DNA of 64,000 bases from contig NW_027062616.1 in NCBI RefSeq assembly GCF_032884065.1, forward strand, positions 248,001-312,000, given 5' to 3'. This DNA comes from Artemia franciscana. Its lineage: Eukaryota > Arthropoda > Branchiopoda > Anostraca > Artemiidae. Below the pieces are notes generated by a model, which was not told where the DNA came from, searched no databases, and worked only from the letters and a program-made list of their open reading frames with translations. Position 1 is the first letter of the stretch. The number at the start of each line of letters is the position of its first letter. The translations under genes and the position numbers were made by a program. This document shows positions 12,256 through 23,680 of this stretch, piece after piece.

Positions 12256-12592
12256 ATCTGGTCAAAGTGCAGCCCAACTTCTTTTCATTGGGGGAAGGGG
12301 GGACTGAATTCACTGATTCCTTTTTTTTAACTACGCATTTTTATTTCAAAATCACATACGAAAACCAGTTAATACTGGTCAGCTAAGCTAAACGAAAAAT
12401 GAAAAAGACGAAGAATAAACCCAAAAAAGAGTTTCTCCAGTCTGATGAGGGCAGAAATCTGTTTGAAAAGTGTATTTGACAAATACGAAAAATTTCATTG
12501 CTGCAGAATCCAGCAGGAATAAAAAGTAGAAGAAGAGAAATCCCTAGCCACATATTTCCCTTCTCCAACTCGATAGACTAAGAATGTGGTTC
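12251..12592. repeat. 340-bp direct repeat, unit 2
   Basis: Second unit of the repeat at 11100-11440, with a few indels. Confidence 0.85.
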
Positions 12593-13145
12593 TTCAAGCC
12601 CATTTTTGCTTTGTTGCTCCCAGTTTGGTCATAGTGCAGCCGTTAGCTTGTGTGAGATACCAAAATCTTTGGAGGGCTTAATTTTTGGATATCCTTACTT
12701 TCACTACTTACCAATAACTTAAAAAAACTAAGAAAAGAGAAATTACTATGCACACCCATGCTGCAAAACAAATGAAGTAACAAAAAAAACGGTGTTCTAA
12801 GCCTCCTTTTTTACTCATCAAAGTGCAAAGATCTTGCTTCTTTCTTCTCCAATTGTCGTTTTTTACTTCATGTGTGTGCTAAGATCTTACTGCAAACCAC
12901 AGATAGAATACTGAAGAAAGAACTCAGATGAGAGCCGCCTCAGAAATAAATTTTGGGGCAACTGTTTCAGAATTCCATAATGTCTATTAGAAGCATTATG
13001 CAAAAAAGCAATGATATCTGAAAAGAATCCCTCCCACCTTCCTCAAAATATTTCAAAATATTATTTAAGTTTCTTTTTTTAAAATTTACAACGTTTCTTT
13101 GGAACTAGGAAAGATTAGATGTTAGATAGTAGATGAAAGTTAAAT
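12593..13145. other. Non-coding stretch
   Basis: AT-rich sequence with no supported gene, RNA or repeat boundary seen. Confidence 0.5.
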
Positions 13146-14595
13146 GAGTCCTAACGGTCATTATTGAAAAAATGTAAACAAAATTTGCCCTCTACATAAA
13201 TTTAACATCTCAATTATCTACGTGAATAAAATCCATGTCTAAAAGAACTTTTAGTGATGTCAATTGTTGAAGTACAAAAACGTCAAATCAACTCGGGTCA
13301 CAAACGCCCCTATTTAGGGAAAACGAGTTTTACAGGTAACTGTATATTCTCTGCCCAGATAAGTTTGTGATGAATGCAGGATTTTTCAATTACGTGACAT
13401 CTTCTTTAAGCAGCTAATTTATAATGTTTTCTTCAGCTAGTAATATTATTCCTTTTATTTTAGGGTCATTTAGTTTCACTGCCTTTAAATTACCTGGAAA
13501 ATGAACATATCCTGCCTCCGAAGTTTAATATAAATTATCTAGTGAATCGTAGTGTGTGGATATGAGAGGGTTTGAAGCAATAGGCTCAAATTTGCGTCAG
13601 TTTGATATGAGTCACTTGTGCTGATGAATGGTGAAAAATTTTGTTAGGAAAATGTAAATCCGGTTTTTGACTAGTAAAGTGGTAGACCAACAAATAAATT
13701 TGTTCTTAGTTCACATTTACCAAAAAGTGAAAACGCGAAGTGAATTTACCAAAAAATTGAAAACCCAGTGCTCATGTGTAGTGTTGACTTTTAAAGTGCC
13801 TTAAGTTTCTAATTACCTTAATAGGTTTGTATTTTCTCTTTTATCTTCTTTACTTCATTCTAATGTGCTGAGTCCTAACGGTCATTATTGAAAAAATGTA
13901 AAAAAAAATTTGCCCTCTACATAAATTTAACATTTAAATTGTCTACGTGAATAAAATCCATGTCTAAAAGAACTTTTAGTGATGTCAATTGTTGAAGTAC
14001 AAAAACGTCAAATCAACTCGGGTCACAAACGCCCCTATTTAGTGAAAACGAGTTTTACAGGTAACTGTATATTGTCTGCCCAGATAAGTTGTGATTAATG
14101 CAGGATTTCCCAATTACGTGACATCTTCTTTAAGCAGTTAATTTATAATGTTTTCTTCAGCTAGTAATATTACTCCTTTTATTTTAGGGTCATTCAGTTT
14201 CACTGCCTTTAAATTACCTGGAAAATGAACATATCCTGCCTCCGAAGTTTAATATAAATTATTTAGTGAATCGTAGTTGTGTGGATATGAGAGGGTTTGA
14301 AGCAATAGGCTCAAATTTGGGTCAGTTTGATTTGAGTCACTTGTGCTGATGAATGGTGAAAATTTTTGTTAGGAAAATGCAAAACCGGTTTTTGACTAGT
14401 AAAGTGTTAGACCAACAAATAAATTTGTTCTTAGTTCAAATTTACCAAAAAGTGAAAACGCGAAGTGAATTTACCAAAAAATTGAAAACCCAGTACTCAT
14501 GTGTAGTGTTGACTTTTAAAGTGCCTTAAGTTTCTAATTACCTTAATAGGTTTGTATTTTCTCTTTTATCTTCTTTATTTCATTCTTATGTGCTG
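13146..14595. repeat. 724-bp tandem duplication (two units)
   Basis: Unit 1 (13146-13869) and unit 2 (13870 to about 14595) start with 'gagtcctaacggtcattatt' and end in 'cattctwatgtgct'. They differ by scattered substitutions and single-base indels only. No open frame of note is shared, and no terminal inverted repeats flank the units. The following 14596-15060 shows nothing recognisable. Confidence 0.92.
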
Positions 14596-15059
14596 TGTCC
14601 AAGGTTGTCAAAATTGATTTTCATTAAATACTGGCGGATTTAAACTATCTAAAAGGAATGGGTATTGATCTGTTAAGTCAGATTTTTTCCGTGAAATCCA
14701 ATAACTTTTTAATGCATTCAGGAAATTCAAAGAATATTCCACAAAAAATGGTATAGTTGACAAACTTGCATCATATGTTGTGCCTTATATTACAAATGTA
14801 ATACAATATTTATTCACGTTTAATCGGTGAATATGTAATCAGTGTATCGTACTTTTATTTTGTTCGTCTTTTCCCCTTCTTACCATTGGACTATTAAAGT
14901 TGAACCACGTAAAAATTATAGCAGTAAAATTGAAAAATCAAGCTATAAACGTTATTTTACCTAAGGTTTTCACTCAAAATTTCTTTTTAACTGAAGACTT
15001 ACTAGTCATAGAGCACGCTAGACAACAAGTATAAAAAATACATAGCCTATACTCTTTTG

Positions 15060-15300
15060 AGAGGACTGGAGAAAAATACTTTCTCCTCTTCCCCTGATCA
15101 CTGCATTTTTTTGTTCAGATAGTATACAGAAAATCATGCACCCCCTTCATGGAAATTCTCTCCCTTCATGATTAATTCTTCCATGGGAAGATTTTTCCGC
15201 GTAACCCCCTCCTTCTGAACGCCCCATCCCGCGAAAAAAGTCCCCTTGAAAACGTCTGTACACTTCCCAGTTATAATTGGTGCCAAGACCTACGAGTATG
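15060..15300. repeat. Fragment of the dispersed repeat seen at 51.3-52.4 kb
   Basis: Shares the run 'agaaaatcatgcaccccc...catggaaattctctccc...ccttgaaaacgtct' with 51915-52060. No coding capacity. The following 15300-15580 is T-rich, with a short direct repeat ('agggtttttctttttttg', twice). Confidence 0.65.
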
Positions 15301-15628
15301 TATTTTGAGGTATTTGATGAATATTTTTTTATTTTTTTTTTTAGAAATACAGTTTTTTTGTTGTTTTTTTAGGGTTTTTCTTTTTTTGAGGATTTTTCTT
15401 TATCCATCTTATTTACTTTTAGTAAGTTCTTTTTTAGGGTTTTTCTTTTTTTAGGGTTTTTCTTTATCCATCTTATTTACTTAAGTAATAAAAAGTTATT
15501 TTCGCTGAATAATTAACATTAACACATTATCAATTGCATTTTGTTTTTTAAATGACTATAAATCTTACTTTTACTTACGCAGGAGGCTCTGAGCCGGACA
15601 TTGACAATAAACAATGCTTTTCTTCAAG

Positions 15629-15760
15629 GTCACTGAACAAATTTATTTCCATAGTAAGATACTGATCGTCGATGACAAGACTGTCATTTGTGACTCTGCC
15701 AACATAAATGAACGAAGCTTGATAGGAAATAAAGACTCTGAAATAGCTGTGATTTTCGAA
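15629..15760 (+). CDS. Phospholipase D exon carrying the second HKD motif
   Basis: A 44-codon exon between an acceptor ('tgcttttcttcaag') and a consensus donor (GAA|gtaagt), phase 0 at both ends. It reads [19 protein letters not shown] and then [20 protein letters not shown]. This is the classic PLD signature H-x-K-x4-D (HSKILIVD) followed by (G/S)SxxN. PLD1/2-type enzymes hydrolyse phosphatidylcholine to phosphatidic acid at membranes, two HKD motifs forming the active site. One oddity: the invariant Gly of GSANIN is Asp here (DSANIN). An alternative acceptor at 15580 ('acgcag') would put a TAA in this frame. The first HKD motif and upstream exons are not found in the window. Confidence 0.8.
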
Positions 15761-17165
15761 GTAAGTAATTATATATAATAACGGCTTTAGAATTGCCGAG
15801 GCTGAAGCATGCAAATGAAGCGCTTAATGTCTATTATGTCACCATTGCTGTCGAAGAACAGCGATGAATTTAACGAGGCTAAGAGGGGTGAGATTTCTTG
15901 GCTTTTTGGGAAGGTAGGTAACAACTAACCCGAAACATGGGTAAAGAAAAAGACTAAGAAAGGCTAAGCTGGGTTCAAATAAAAAAAAAATATTCTTCTT
16001 AAACATAAACCTACATTGATGTACATTAAAAATTTTGGTTTAAGAGCAAGACCCTGAGAGTCAAATTAAGAGTATATCTTACTTAATAAACTTCATTAAA
16101 CTTCAGGATAAAACAGTCAAGATAAAACTTCAGGATAAAACAAATCTCTTTTATGTTTTTGGTTCTATGCAGTATTATTCTTCTTTTTTTTTTCTTTTTT
16201 TTTTACCTGGCACAAATTGAACATGATACTATCCCTCAGGAGCACCAAATCATGAAAATGCAGGAAGGGGGGGGGGGTAGGATTGTTTTATCCTTTTTAA
16301 TAAAAATACAATAGAAATGTACTCTTCATAGTCTAGGGCGGATCTTGTGGCGAGAATTAGTAGCTCCTGTGGCGAGCATTGCGAAGACATAAAAAAGGGA
16401 ATTTTCAGACTTTTTTTTCATACTTTTGCGAAAGGGGGACCTTTTGACAACGTTAAAAAGTTCACTCCCTTTCCCGTGTATAAGCACGGATAGTGGTTTC
16501 TATTGTATTTATTTGGTTTTCCTTCTATAAGAGCCATTGTCCAAGCAATTTTAGGAGGAAGACTTGACTGTTTAAAAGATCTTTACAAAACAAATCAATT
16601 TTATATCTTTATATAAAACGTCTTCTTAAGCGTCCAAAGGTAGGTCCATAGTATGTAGATGGTTAATAGTTAATTAAATTCTAACAGTTATCATTATTTA
16701 TCATATAATATGGTCCCTATTAACAGTATTTGTATTGACAGTTATTTACAGTATTTGATGTTCGCCAAATCAAATAAATATTCAGATAATATGATTTTTC
16801 AGACATTTTAATCGAAAAATTATAATATTTTTATAATATCTGAAAACGAAAATATTTGGAACTATTAGAATCATTTTCATACAAATGACCTGTTTTACTG
16901 TCTTGACGAGTGTTCGAGTCTATGTACTTTTATTCGACTTCATATTAGTCTAGCATTCAGTTATATTCTTAGAAATGTATTAAAGAAATTTGGTGTGATA
17001 TTTGGTATTTAAGAATTATGGTTTAAATTTCATGTTTGTAATTATAATTTTGTACTTTTTGTTATGATATATTCTCATATTATTCATTGGATTAATTATA
17101 TGTTACGCTCTAATTTACAAAACTGTTTTTTTGTGAACTTTATTTGCAAGCCCTTTCTTTTCCAG
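15761..17165 (+). other. Intron between the two PLD exons
   Basis: 1405 bases from gtaagt to 'ctttcttttccag'; both flanking exons are phase 0 and co-linear with PLD. It is AT-rich and holds a poly-T/poly-G tract near 16180-16280 and no other gene. Confidence 0.65.
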
Positions 17166-17324
17166 GATGAGTCAGATAAAACCAGGTTTGCTGCCTCTTT
17201 AAGGAAGGCTCCTTTCAAAGAACACTTAGGATTAGCCAGCAAAGATTTAGACGACCCTACCTGTGATGCTTTGTACAAAAAGTGCAGAGAAGTTGCCGAA
17301 GCAAATACCAAAATGTATCAACAG
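17166..17324 (+). CDS. Phospholipase D exon following the HKD exon
   Basis: A 53-codon phase-0 exon between 'cttttccag' and CAG|gtatct. It reads DESDKTRFAASLRKAPFKEH, then LGLASKDLDDPTCDALYKK and EVAEANTKMYQQ. In PLD1/2 the segment after the second HKD has the form 'FxxSLRxxxFrxxLG...DpisDxFf...A..Nt.iYxxvF', and this exon fits it residue by residue. Joined to the exon at 15629-15760 it continues EIAVIFE|DESD without a phase break. The expected next exon (FRCxPxD...) and the C-terminal PLEVWT-like end were not found downstream, so the gene may be truncated or have distant exons. Confidence 0.75.
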
Positions 17325-19560
17325 GTATCTTATCATTTTGATCTTGGTGGTTGCATGTTTGGGTAATCTTTGAACGAAATATGCTGAAACATCTCTCTCT
17401 CAACTGTAACTGAGCTCCAATTAATCAATTTTTCCGGCGTTCTCCAATTTTTCCGGATTTCCGCAAATTTGTCAATAAAGATATATTATCTATCGAAATT
17501 TAATGTAATCTTTCCAATCAGCATGATGAATTTCAGTTTAAAAATAAAATATCTGGCCTCAATGAATACAATTGAGCCTAATTTTATCAAACTTGGTAAC
17601 GAAAAAATTGAAAAGCAGAAAGCACAAGAATAGAAACACAAAATCAAAAAAAGGAATTCTAGGTAGAAGAAATTGTAAAACTGATTAGCAGAAAACTGGG
17701 CAGCAGAATACCTTAAACCCCTAGTTTTGTCATTTCTACAAGGATGGTTTCTGTTACCCGTTTTCGCTTTTTCCGTTTCCCTCTTTTAATGAAACTACCT
17801 AAAACAAAATAGTAACAATACAGTGTCAGACAGCAAAAAAATTAAAAATTTATACAACGAATTAGTAACACAACATATAGGTGATGAAACTCTCCTTCAG
17901 ATCCGAAATATTTGAAATTGTGTCACTCTATGGTAGCAATTTTTAATATTGAATCTATTTCATAAATCACAAGTCTGCTAAATTTATAATTGTAAGTATA
18001 TGAAGAATAATCTTCGCACAAGTCATTTAGCAATTAAACTAAGGATTTTAGTTCGGCTAAGTTCAGAGGCGTAATTTGTTATGGGACAAGAGGGGGAACA
18101 ACAACCACTCTTAGACCTCAGTTTTTCCTCCCGCCAGACAACATTTTAGCCCTCCCCTCCCTCCTCAGCTAAAAACTACTTTCTCCCAAAGATCTTGTCA
18201 AGAAGAAGATAAGCCTGCAAAATTCAAGCATCCACATAACCGGGTCAGTTTTCTGTCGTGCATCGTTATCTTTTTTGTTACTATATTAATAATGTATCTG
18301 TTGCTACTGTTATTTTCACTGTGTTTGGGGAAAATGGGTCCAAATTTGCCCCCCCAAAGATTTTGACAAAATTACCCTACTGATTAATTCTATAAGTTAT
18401 TACCTAACAATGCCATGATTGATATACATGGTGTTTCACAAACTAGCGAAAAATACATTTGATTTTTGTACTAAAGTACAAAAATCAACTAAAAATGAAA
18501 AAAACAAAACTAAGGCAAACTACTAAAATACATACTAGAAAATAATAACTATTGCCATCTCTATATGTTAAGTGACCGGCTGTGGCTTCCTGCCATAGTC
18601 ATAGCAAAATAAATAGTTATGAGACTACTTTGTCTTTATAGTATATTATAGTAATAAATAGATGTTTAACTAATTTGTATTTATTATATAATTCATAAGA
18701 ATTGTTCGTATCCTCTTTCTGTTAACTACTAAATTTAACATAAATGGAAATGGGACATCTAATTCGCTAAACCAGCTAATGATCCCACATTACAATGAAT
18801 GCTAAAAAAAAGTCTTTTTCGTAAAATCTCGATGATGAACATACATAAAAATGTGCAATGCATAGTGTTGAACGAGACGAAAACACAGATGACGTCTCAA
18901 AATATATTGTTGTATATGATGTATATATTATTGGTGTACACCAGTAATATGAACATACATCAAAATCGTGCCATGAATAGTGTCTAACGTGACAAGAATA
19001 CAGATGATGTCTCAAAATATATTGGCTATATATAACCATGTTTCAAAATATTACCATGTTGGAACATCTATTTTCCAAATTATTGGCTCTCTTTTTATAT
19101 TGCTTTTAAAAACTAAATTGCGTTTTGTAGGCTTTGATCACATGTATAAATTGTCCTTGTGTTTTTATTTAGTTTGCCAAGTTTCTCTTACAGGCATTAA
19201 AGATTTGGAACAATACATACAAAAAAAGTGGGGGCGGATGGTATCGAGCTACACCTCTAGATAAATGAGTTGCTAAATTCAACTTAATATATACAAAAGA
19301 AAATTTCCTACGGATCAAGATAGAGAGGTGTTTCTACTTCTTGTATTTCATCAACTGAAATAAAATATTTGGAGTGCAACTTTAAATGGTAATAGGACCC
19401 ATTTTCGCTAAGACAAGAAGACAATTGATTAAATGACCAATTTTTATTTGCTCTCTAAGGCAGCTCCACTTGGCCACTAAAAATTAGAACCTTAATTGGT
19501 AAAGCGGACTAGAGAATTTTTTTAGTTTTGTTTTTGCCACAAACCACCCTCAAACTAGTG
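17325..19560. other. Non-coding stretch with a 114-bp tandem doublet
   Basis: No gene supported. 18837-18950 and 18951-19035 are two direct units (114-base offset) sharing 'gaacatacat' and 'gatgtctcaaaatatatt' (one substitution). At 19194 'tttctcttacag' precedes a short open stretch (IKDLEQYIQKKWGRMV), which looks exon-like but is unrecognised. Confidence 0.45.
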
Positions 19561-19569
19561 GTAAAATAG

Positions 19570-20640
19570 AGAACCGACATAAGCTGTTTTCTATTATTTT
19601 AGGAATCTACATAAAAGATAATAGAAGAGATTGGCATGTAACCTTACCCTATTTAATAAATGTGATTAATACAGCTTTTTCACCAGTTATACGTGATAAC
19701 CCATTTTATATACTATTCGGACAAGATTGTCGAATCCTGTACAATGAGATTATAGAATCCAAACAATACTATAATGATTCCGTAGATTATAAACAAGAAT
19801 TTATTAATAGAATGAGAAAGACTTATAAAAAAAAAGGAAAAATCAAGAATAAAACAAGAAGCCAAAAACATCCCAAATATCAAGGGAGAACTTAATTTTC
19901 AAATAGGAGATTGTGTTTACATGAAAAATGAAAGAAAAGCCGACGGGTAAAAGCTCTCTGATCGATATTCTGGACCTTAATAATAATTAAAAAGTATGAC
20001 TATAATGTTACGTTTCAGTTCTTAAACCTTAAATCTGGAAAAACCTATAAGACTCATATTAGTAGTATAAAAAGGACGAAATTCTAAGAAGCATAGATCC
20101 CATGTCCTGTAACGTCAGAATCCTCCAATAACGAAACTAAACCACCCCAATCAATAGTAAGGGAACTAAAACCTTTTCATTTTAAACAAGGATACTTTGA
20201 GAATAGTACTGACGAGGAAGAAATTTACGAATTTTTAACGGTGACAAATATGATTGCTCCCAGAGGTAGAGCCCCCATAATGCAAAAACGGAAAGAGAAC
20301 GTTTTATCTTCAATCGAAGAGTCGGAAACATTGGACTATACCATTTCCGCGAAGCCCAAATATTTCTCGATAGAATGTCAACCCCTTACTCCCGAAACGA
20401 TTGCAAGACAATAAGGTACCCCCTATCACACCCATAGATAGACCCCTAACATTATATGATGAATTAAATAAGTCTATACAAACTCCCGGGGACCAAAAGT
20501 CAAAACAAGTAAAGCAACCCCAAAGAAATACATTGTGAGAGTCCATGGACTTGATAAATTACCAAATTGAGACAAGACCAAGTTCATTTGGAGAAAACCC
20601 AGTCACCAGTGAACAACAGATTTTATTTAACTTTTAGAAA
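19570..20640 (+). pseudogene. Ty3/Gypsy-like integrase tail (copy I)
   Basis: C-terminal part of a retroelement pol. It starts with IYIKDNRRDWHVTLPYLINV and NTAFSPVIRDNPFYILFGQD, the region after the DDE core of Gypsy integrases (compare 'LPYVLFAYNT...TGxSPFxLLYGR'). It shifts frame near 19840. Then GDCVYMKNERKADG (stop) KLSDRYSGPY and KTYKTHISSIK match the small C-terminal barrel. Further on an acidic tail (STDEEEIYEFLTVTNM) ends in stops near 20420. No LTR or catalytic core is seen. 19802-20999 is duplicated at 36162-37372. Confidence 0.65.
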
Positions 20641-20689
20641 TAGACTGTTTTGATATTTGACTGCATTGTAGTTTGGCTGCTCAACCAAA

Positions 20690-20860
20690 ATGGTTATAGA
20701 ATCCATATTTCTGATGAGCCTTCATTATTTTTTCTTATACGAGGAAACTGCTGCACTGATTCCTGCGTATTCGAAGACCTGGAAAGATCTTGGACTCACT
20801 GACTCGGATATTGGTGTTTTCTACTGGCTTTTACCAATTTTTCAATCTCATGTAAAGTAA
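20690..20860 (+). pseudogene. MFSD6-like transporter, N-terminal exon (copy I)
   Basis: The frame VIESIFLMSLHYFFLYEETA, then ALIPAYSKTWKDLGLTDSD and IGVFYWLLPIF, matches the start of MFSD6-type major facilitator proteins: helix 1 ending '...LHYFFxYAGxAAL.P', the loop 'K.LGLt..eiGv.y..lP', then helix 2. The copy at 37061 has the same frame with fewer changes. Here the end (QSHVK, stop) has lost one codon step relative to copy II before the presumed donor 'gtaaag'. MFSD6-like proteins are multi-pass membrane transporters of poorly known substrate. Confidence 0.55.
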
Positions 20861-21286
20861 ATATTTTGTTTCCATGCAGACAAGTAAATTGCTACATTTA
20901 AACTGATACTAAAGTTGACAATTTTGTTTAGTTACAATTGCACTTTTTGTGTGGCATCTCTTACCGCTGCTTTTACTTGCTCTCCTTGCTTTGAACCTTG
21001 CAGTCCATGCAATCGGGCATGCAACGATACAGCTTTACTGCCGATGAAAAACTTCCGAACTTGGGAGGATTACGGTACATTCCAAAGTTGCGTTTGATTC
21101 ACTTTTCAAGTTGACTGAAACCAGCATTCTGACGTTTTATTTGCGATTCCGAGTTAGTTTTTAGCGTTCGATTTGTAAAAGTTGACTGAAAGTTAATGAA
21201 AATTTGACTTTTAACAACTTTTACATTTTGTACGTTCGTCTCAAGTTAACTCGGAAAGAAGGCAGAAGTTTCAATTATAGCTAATC

Positions 21287-21344
21287 ATGGAGTATGTCTT
21301 CAGATGGATCCAAGATGAAGGCACCACTTTTGTGTACCAGTGTG
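21287..21344 (+). CDS. Possible first coding exon, unknown
   Basis: ATG followed by 58 bases reading MEYVFRWIQDEGTTFVYQC, ending at a consensus donor (TGTG|gtgagt). Just upstream, 21115-21270 holds inverted matches ('gtaaaagttgactg' with 'caacttttac'; 'ccgagtta' with 'taactcgg'). No continuation exon was identified, so this is only a candidate. The following 21345-22009 has nothing recognisable. Confidence 0.25.
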
Positions 21345-22009
21345 GTGAGTTATTGAGTTTGATTTTATGTTGTTGAGTAGTTTGCACTAAAATAGACTTA
21401 AAAACTATGTTATTAGCCTAGTTAAAACTGGCTTTTTTCTTGTGTAGGTGGGTGGGTTTTTTCTTTTACTGGGTGGGTGGGATAGGCAGATAATAAAATA
21501 GTTAAGAAAAATCTTATAAAGCTATTGCAATATTAGTTAAAGTTACTACTAAGCTACTTAAGCAATTATTTCAGAGCTGGTTATCCTAATACAATTTGTG
21601 TGGCCAGAAGTTTAATTGTTAGATTGCAGATTGTGATTTTCATATGTCTTCTTTTAGTCATTCCATTCAAGATGCTTTGGATATTTTTTTTATTGTGATA
21701 GATTGTCTTAATGCCCTGAAAAGGGAAAATATTACAATTACATAATAATTATAGCTAATATGTTCTATATGCAACCCTGCTCTACTTTAGCCCCAACCCT
21801 CCTAACATGGAAATCTAAAGCTGAAATTACATATTTCCTATTGATTCTGCTAATCTAACCCTCAACCCTAGTACCTGAGAATTGAAGCAACTGTGGCAAA
21901 AGAAAAACAAGTAGGCTAAAACGTGGCAGAATACATTGAAAATATATAACTTGGGCTATATATTTGCAAATTAGGCAGGTTGGGAGTAAGTTTTTTTTTC
22001 GTTTACATT

Positions 22010-22240
22010 TTGACTTACAAATAAAGTGAATATACCACTTGATGCCTTTTTGTATGTTCTTTACAAGTATAATAATTGCTTATATTGCTAATTCAAACTT
22101 AAGCACATTTTGACCTAAGCTAACAAATTTTCAAGAGCTCAAAAAGCACTTAAATTTGAACTTCCAATTGAAGCACTTGTTATGTTTGTAAAGAACACAA
22201 AACAAGGCATCAAGGGGTAAGTTCACTTTATAAGTCAAAT
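22010..22240. mobile_element. MITE with long terminal inverted repeats
   Basis: About 230 bases folding on itself. The left arm has 'agtgaatataccacttgatg' and 'tgttctttacaa'. The right arm is its imperfect reverse complement ('ttgtaaagaaca', 'catcaaggggtaagttcact'). It has no coding capacity. The same terminal motif occurs in the foldback at 27598-28487 and the half element at 50930-51120, defining a non-autonomous family. Confidence 0.75.
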
Positions 22241-23166
22241 ATATGAACAACAACAAAATTACCAATTATTAGCATAGAGTTGCATAGTTTTTTCCTGGGT
22301 ATGTAGGCTAAATGGGAGGTCACTTACACCTGATCCTGTCCCTGCTGATTTTACTTGGTTGGAAGAAAAATCCAAAGAAAGTTCCTATTGAAAAGGAAAG
22401 AGCCCAAAAGTGAGATTGAATTTGTCATAGCTTGGAGGTTTGCCCCTTCAGTCTGTTTAAAGAAAACAGATTCATAACGGAAGCTTTGTTAATTTCAATC
22501 TTAAGGGTGACCCTACAATTGTGACACTTCATTAAATGGTTGTAAAGGGATACTTTTATTTATTTGTCTTGTTTGTTTTCTACATGATTGTTTTTTTGAA
22601 TCTTTAAATTGATATACATTTCTTACAAATTAATTAGTCACACAACAGTTCCATTTGCAAGTTTTGACAACCCCTGGTCTCAAAATTGCATATACATTTA
22701 TTGAAGCTAGGAAACATAGAACTCCTGTCTGTTATTCCTAAGGCAATGACTCCTGTCTGTTAACACTAAATTCCTAAGGCAATGGCAATTAAAACAAAAC
22801 AGTGAAGATTAACTTTAAAATACATAAATATAACAATCACAAAGAAAAACCATTTGCTAAATTTTACTTTTATGCTCAGTTGCCAACCTGAACAATTGTC
22901 TCAAATTTTAAACCTTGCAAAACATTTACAAGCCATTGCTTGTGACCTACACTCTTGTCTATACATCAACATTTCATTGAAAAGGAAGGCCCACCTTACT
23001 GGCATTCTTTCCTTTGTACTTATATTTAATGGGATTAAAAGAAAGCATCTATGGCTAAGTCAAAAGCCCAGTAAAGAACCAGGTGGTCCTTTAGCCAGGA
23101 AGCTAGGGACCAGTCATCCTATACTTTTGCAAGCCCTTCCTGCTTACTGACCCTAGATTTCTCTAG
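22241..23166. other. Non-coding stretch left of the Gypsy element
   Basis: No gene is supported. An open frame at 22854-23150 has no domain, start context or splice support that I trust. Confidence 0.4.
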
Positions 23167-23171
23167 GTAAC

Positions 23172-23302
23172 TGTAGCATTTGACTATTTATAGTTTTTTT
23201 TTTTAAACCCAAGCACCTAGAACAAATACAAAATATAAGCACAAGCAAGCAATGTTAGGCACAACATAAGCATAAACAAGCGGGTTAGTCCATAATGCTG
23301 CA
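23172..23302 (-). repeat. Gypsy LTR (3' LTR in element orientation)
   Basis: 131 bases, starting 'tgtagcatttgac' and ending 'cataatgctgca' on the plus strand. Very short for a Gypsy LTR. Confidence 0.93.
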
Positions 23303-23680
23303 TCTCCCTTCTTTTCATGAAAGGCGGTCTGCCTACAAATCCGGCCTTTTAGGTGGCCTAACCACTCTGCCGCTGCGGGTGTGCGGCATCACCTTTGATG
23401 TAGTGGTAGAGGATTTAGTCCCTGTGGCTGGGCAGTCGGGAGCGGCATTTTTAGGCGTAGGCACGATGGTTGGTGGGACAATGGGTGGGTCAGAAGGTTC
23501 ACCTTCTTTTCTTGGTAACGGAACATTTCTTGGTGAGGTTTCGATGTCTGTGCGGATTGGCTGGGGTGATTCGTGTAAGATGGGCTGGGATTTGTCATTG
23601 TTTTCGTCCTGTGTGGTGGGCTGGATTCTGACCTCTTCCTTGGCTACGGGAAAGGAACGACGGGAGATATGGACTCTATT

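Noticed and set aside
13146..14595. Tandem 724-bp unit as a pair of LTRs
   Set aside because: Units are directly adjacent with no interior, no TG...CA ends and no target duplication.
19194..19264. Short exon-like frame after 'tttctcttacag' as the next PLD exon
   Set aside because: Its residues (IKDLEQYIQKKWGR) do not fit the PLD C-terminus, and there is no donor.
20999..21110. Cys-rich stretch (CNRACNDTALLPMKNF) as a second MFSD6-like or PLD exon
   Set aside because: There is an acceptor-like site but no reliable match to either family; left unassigned.
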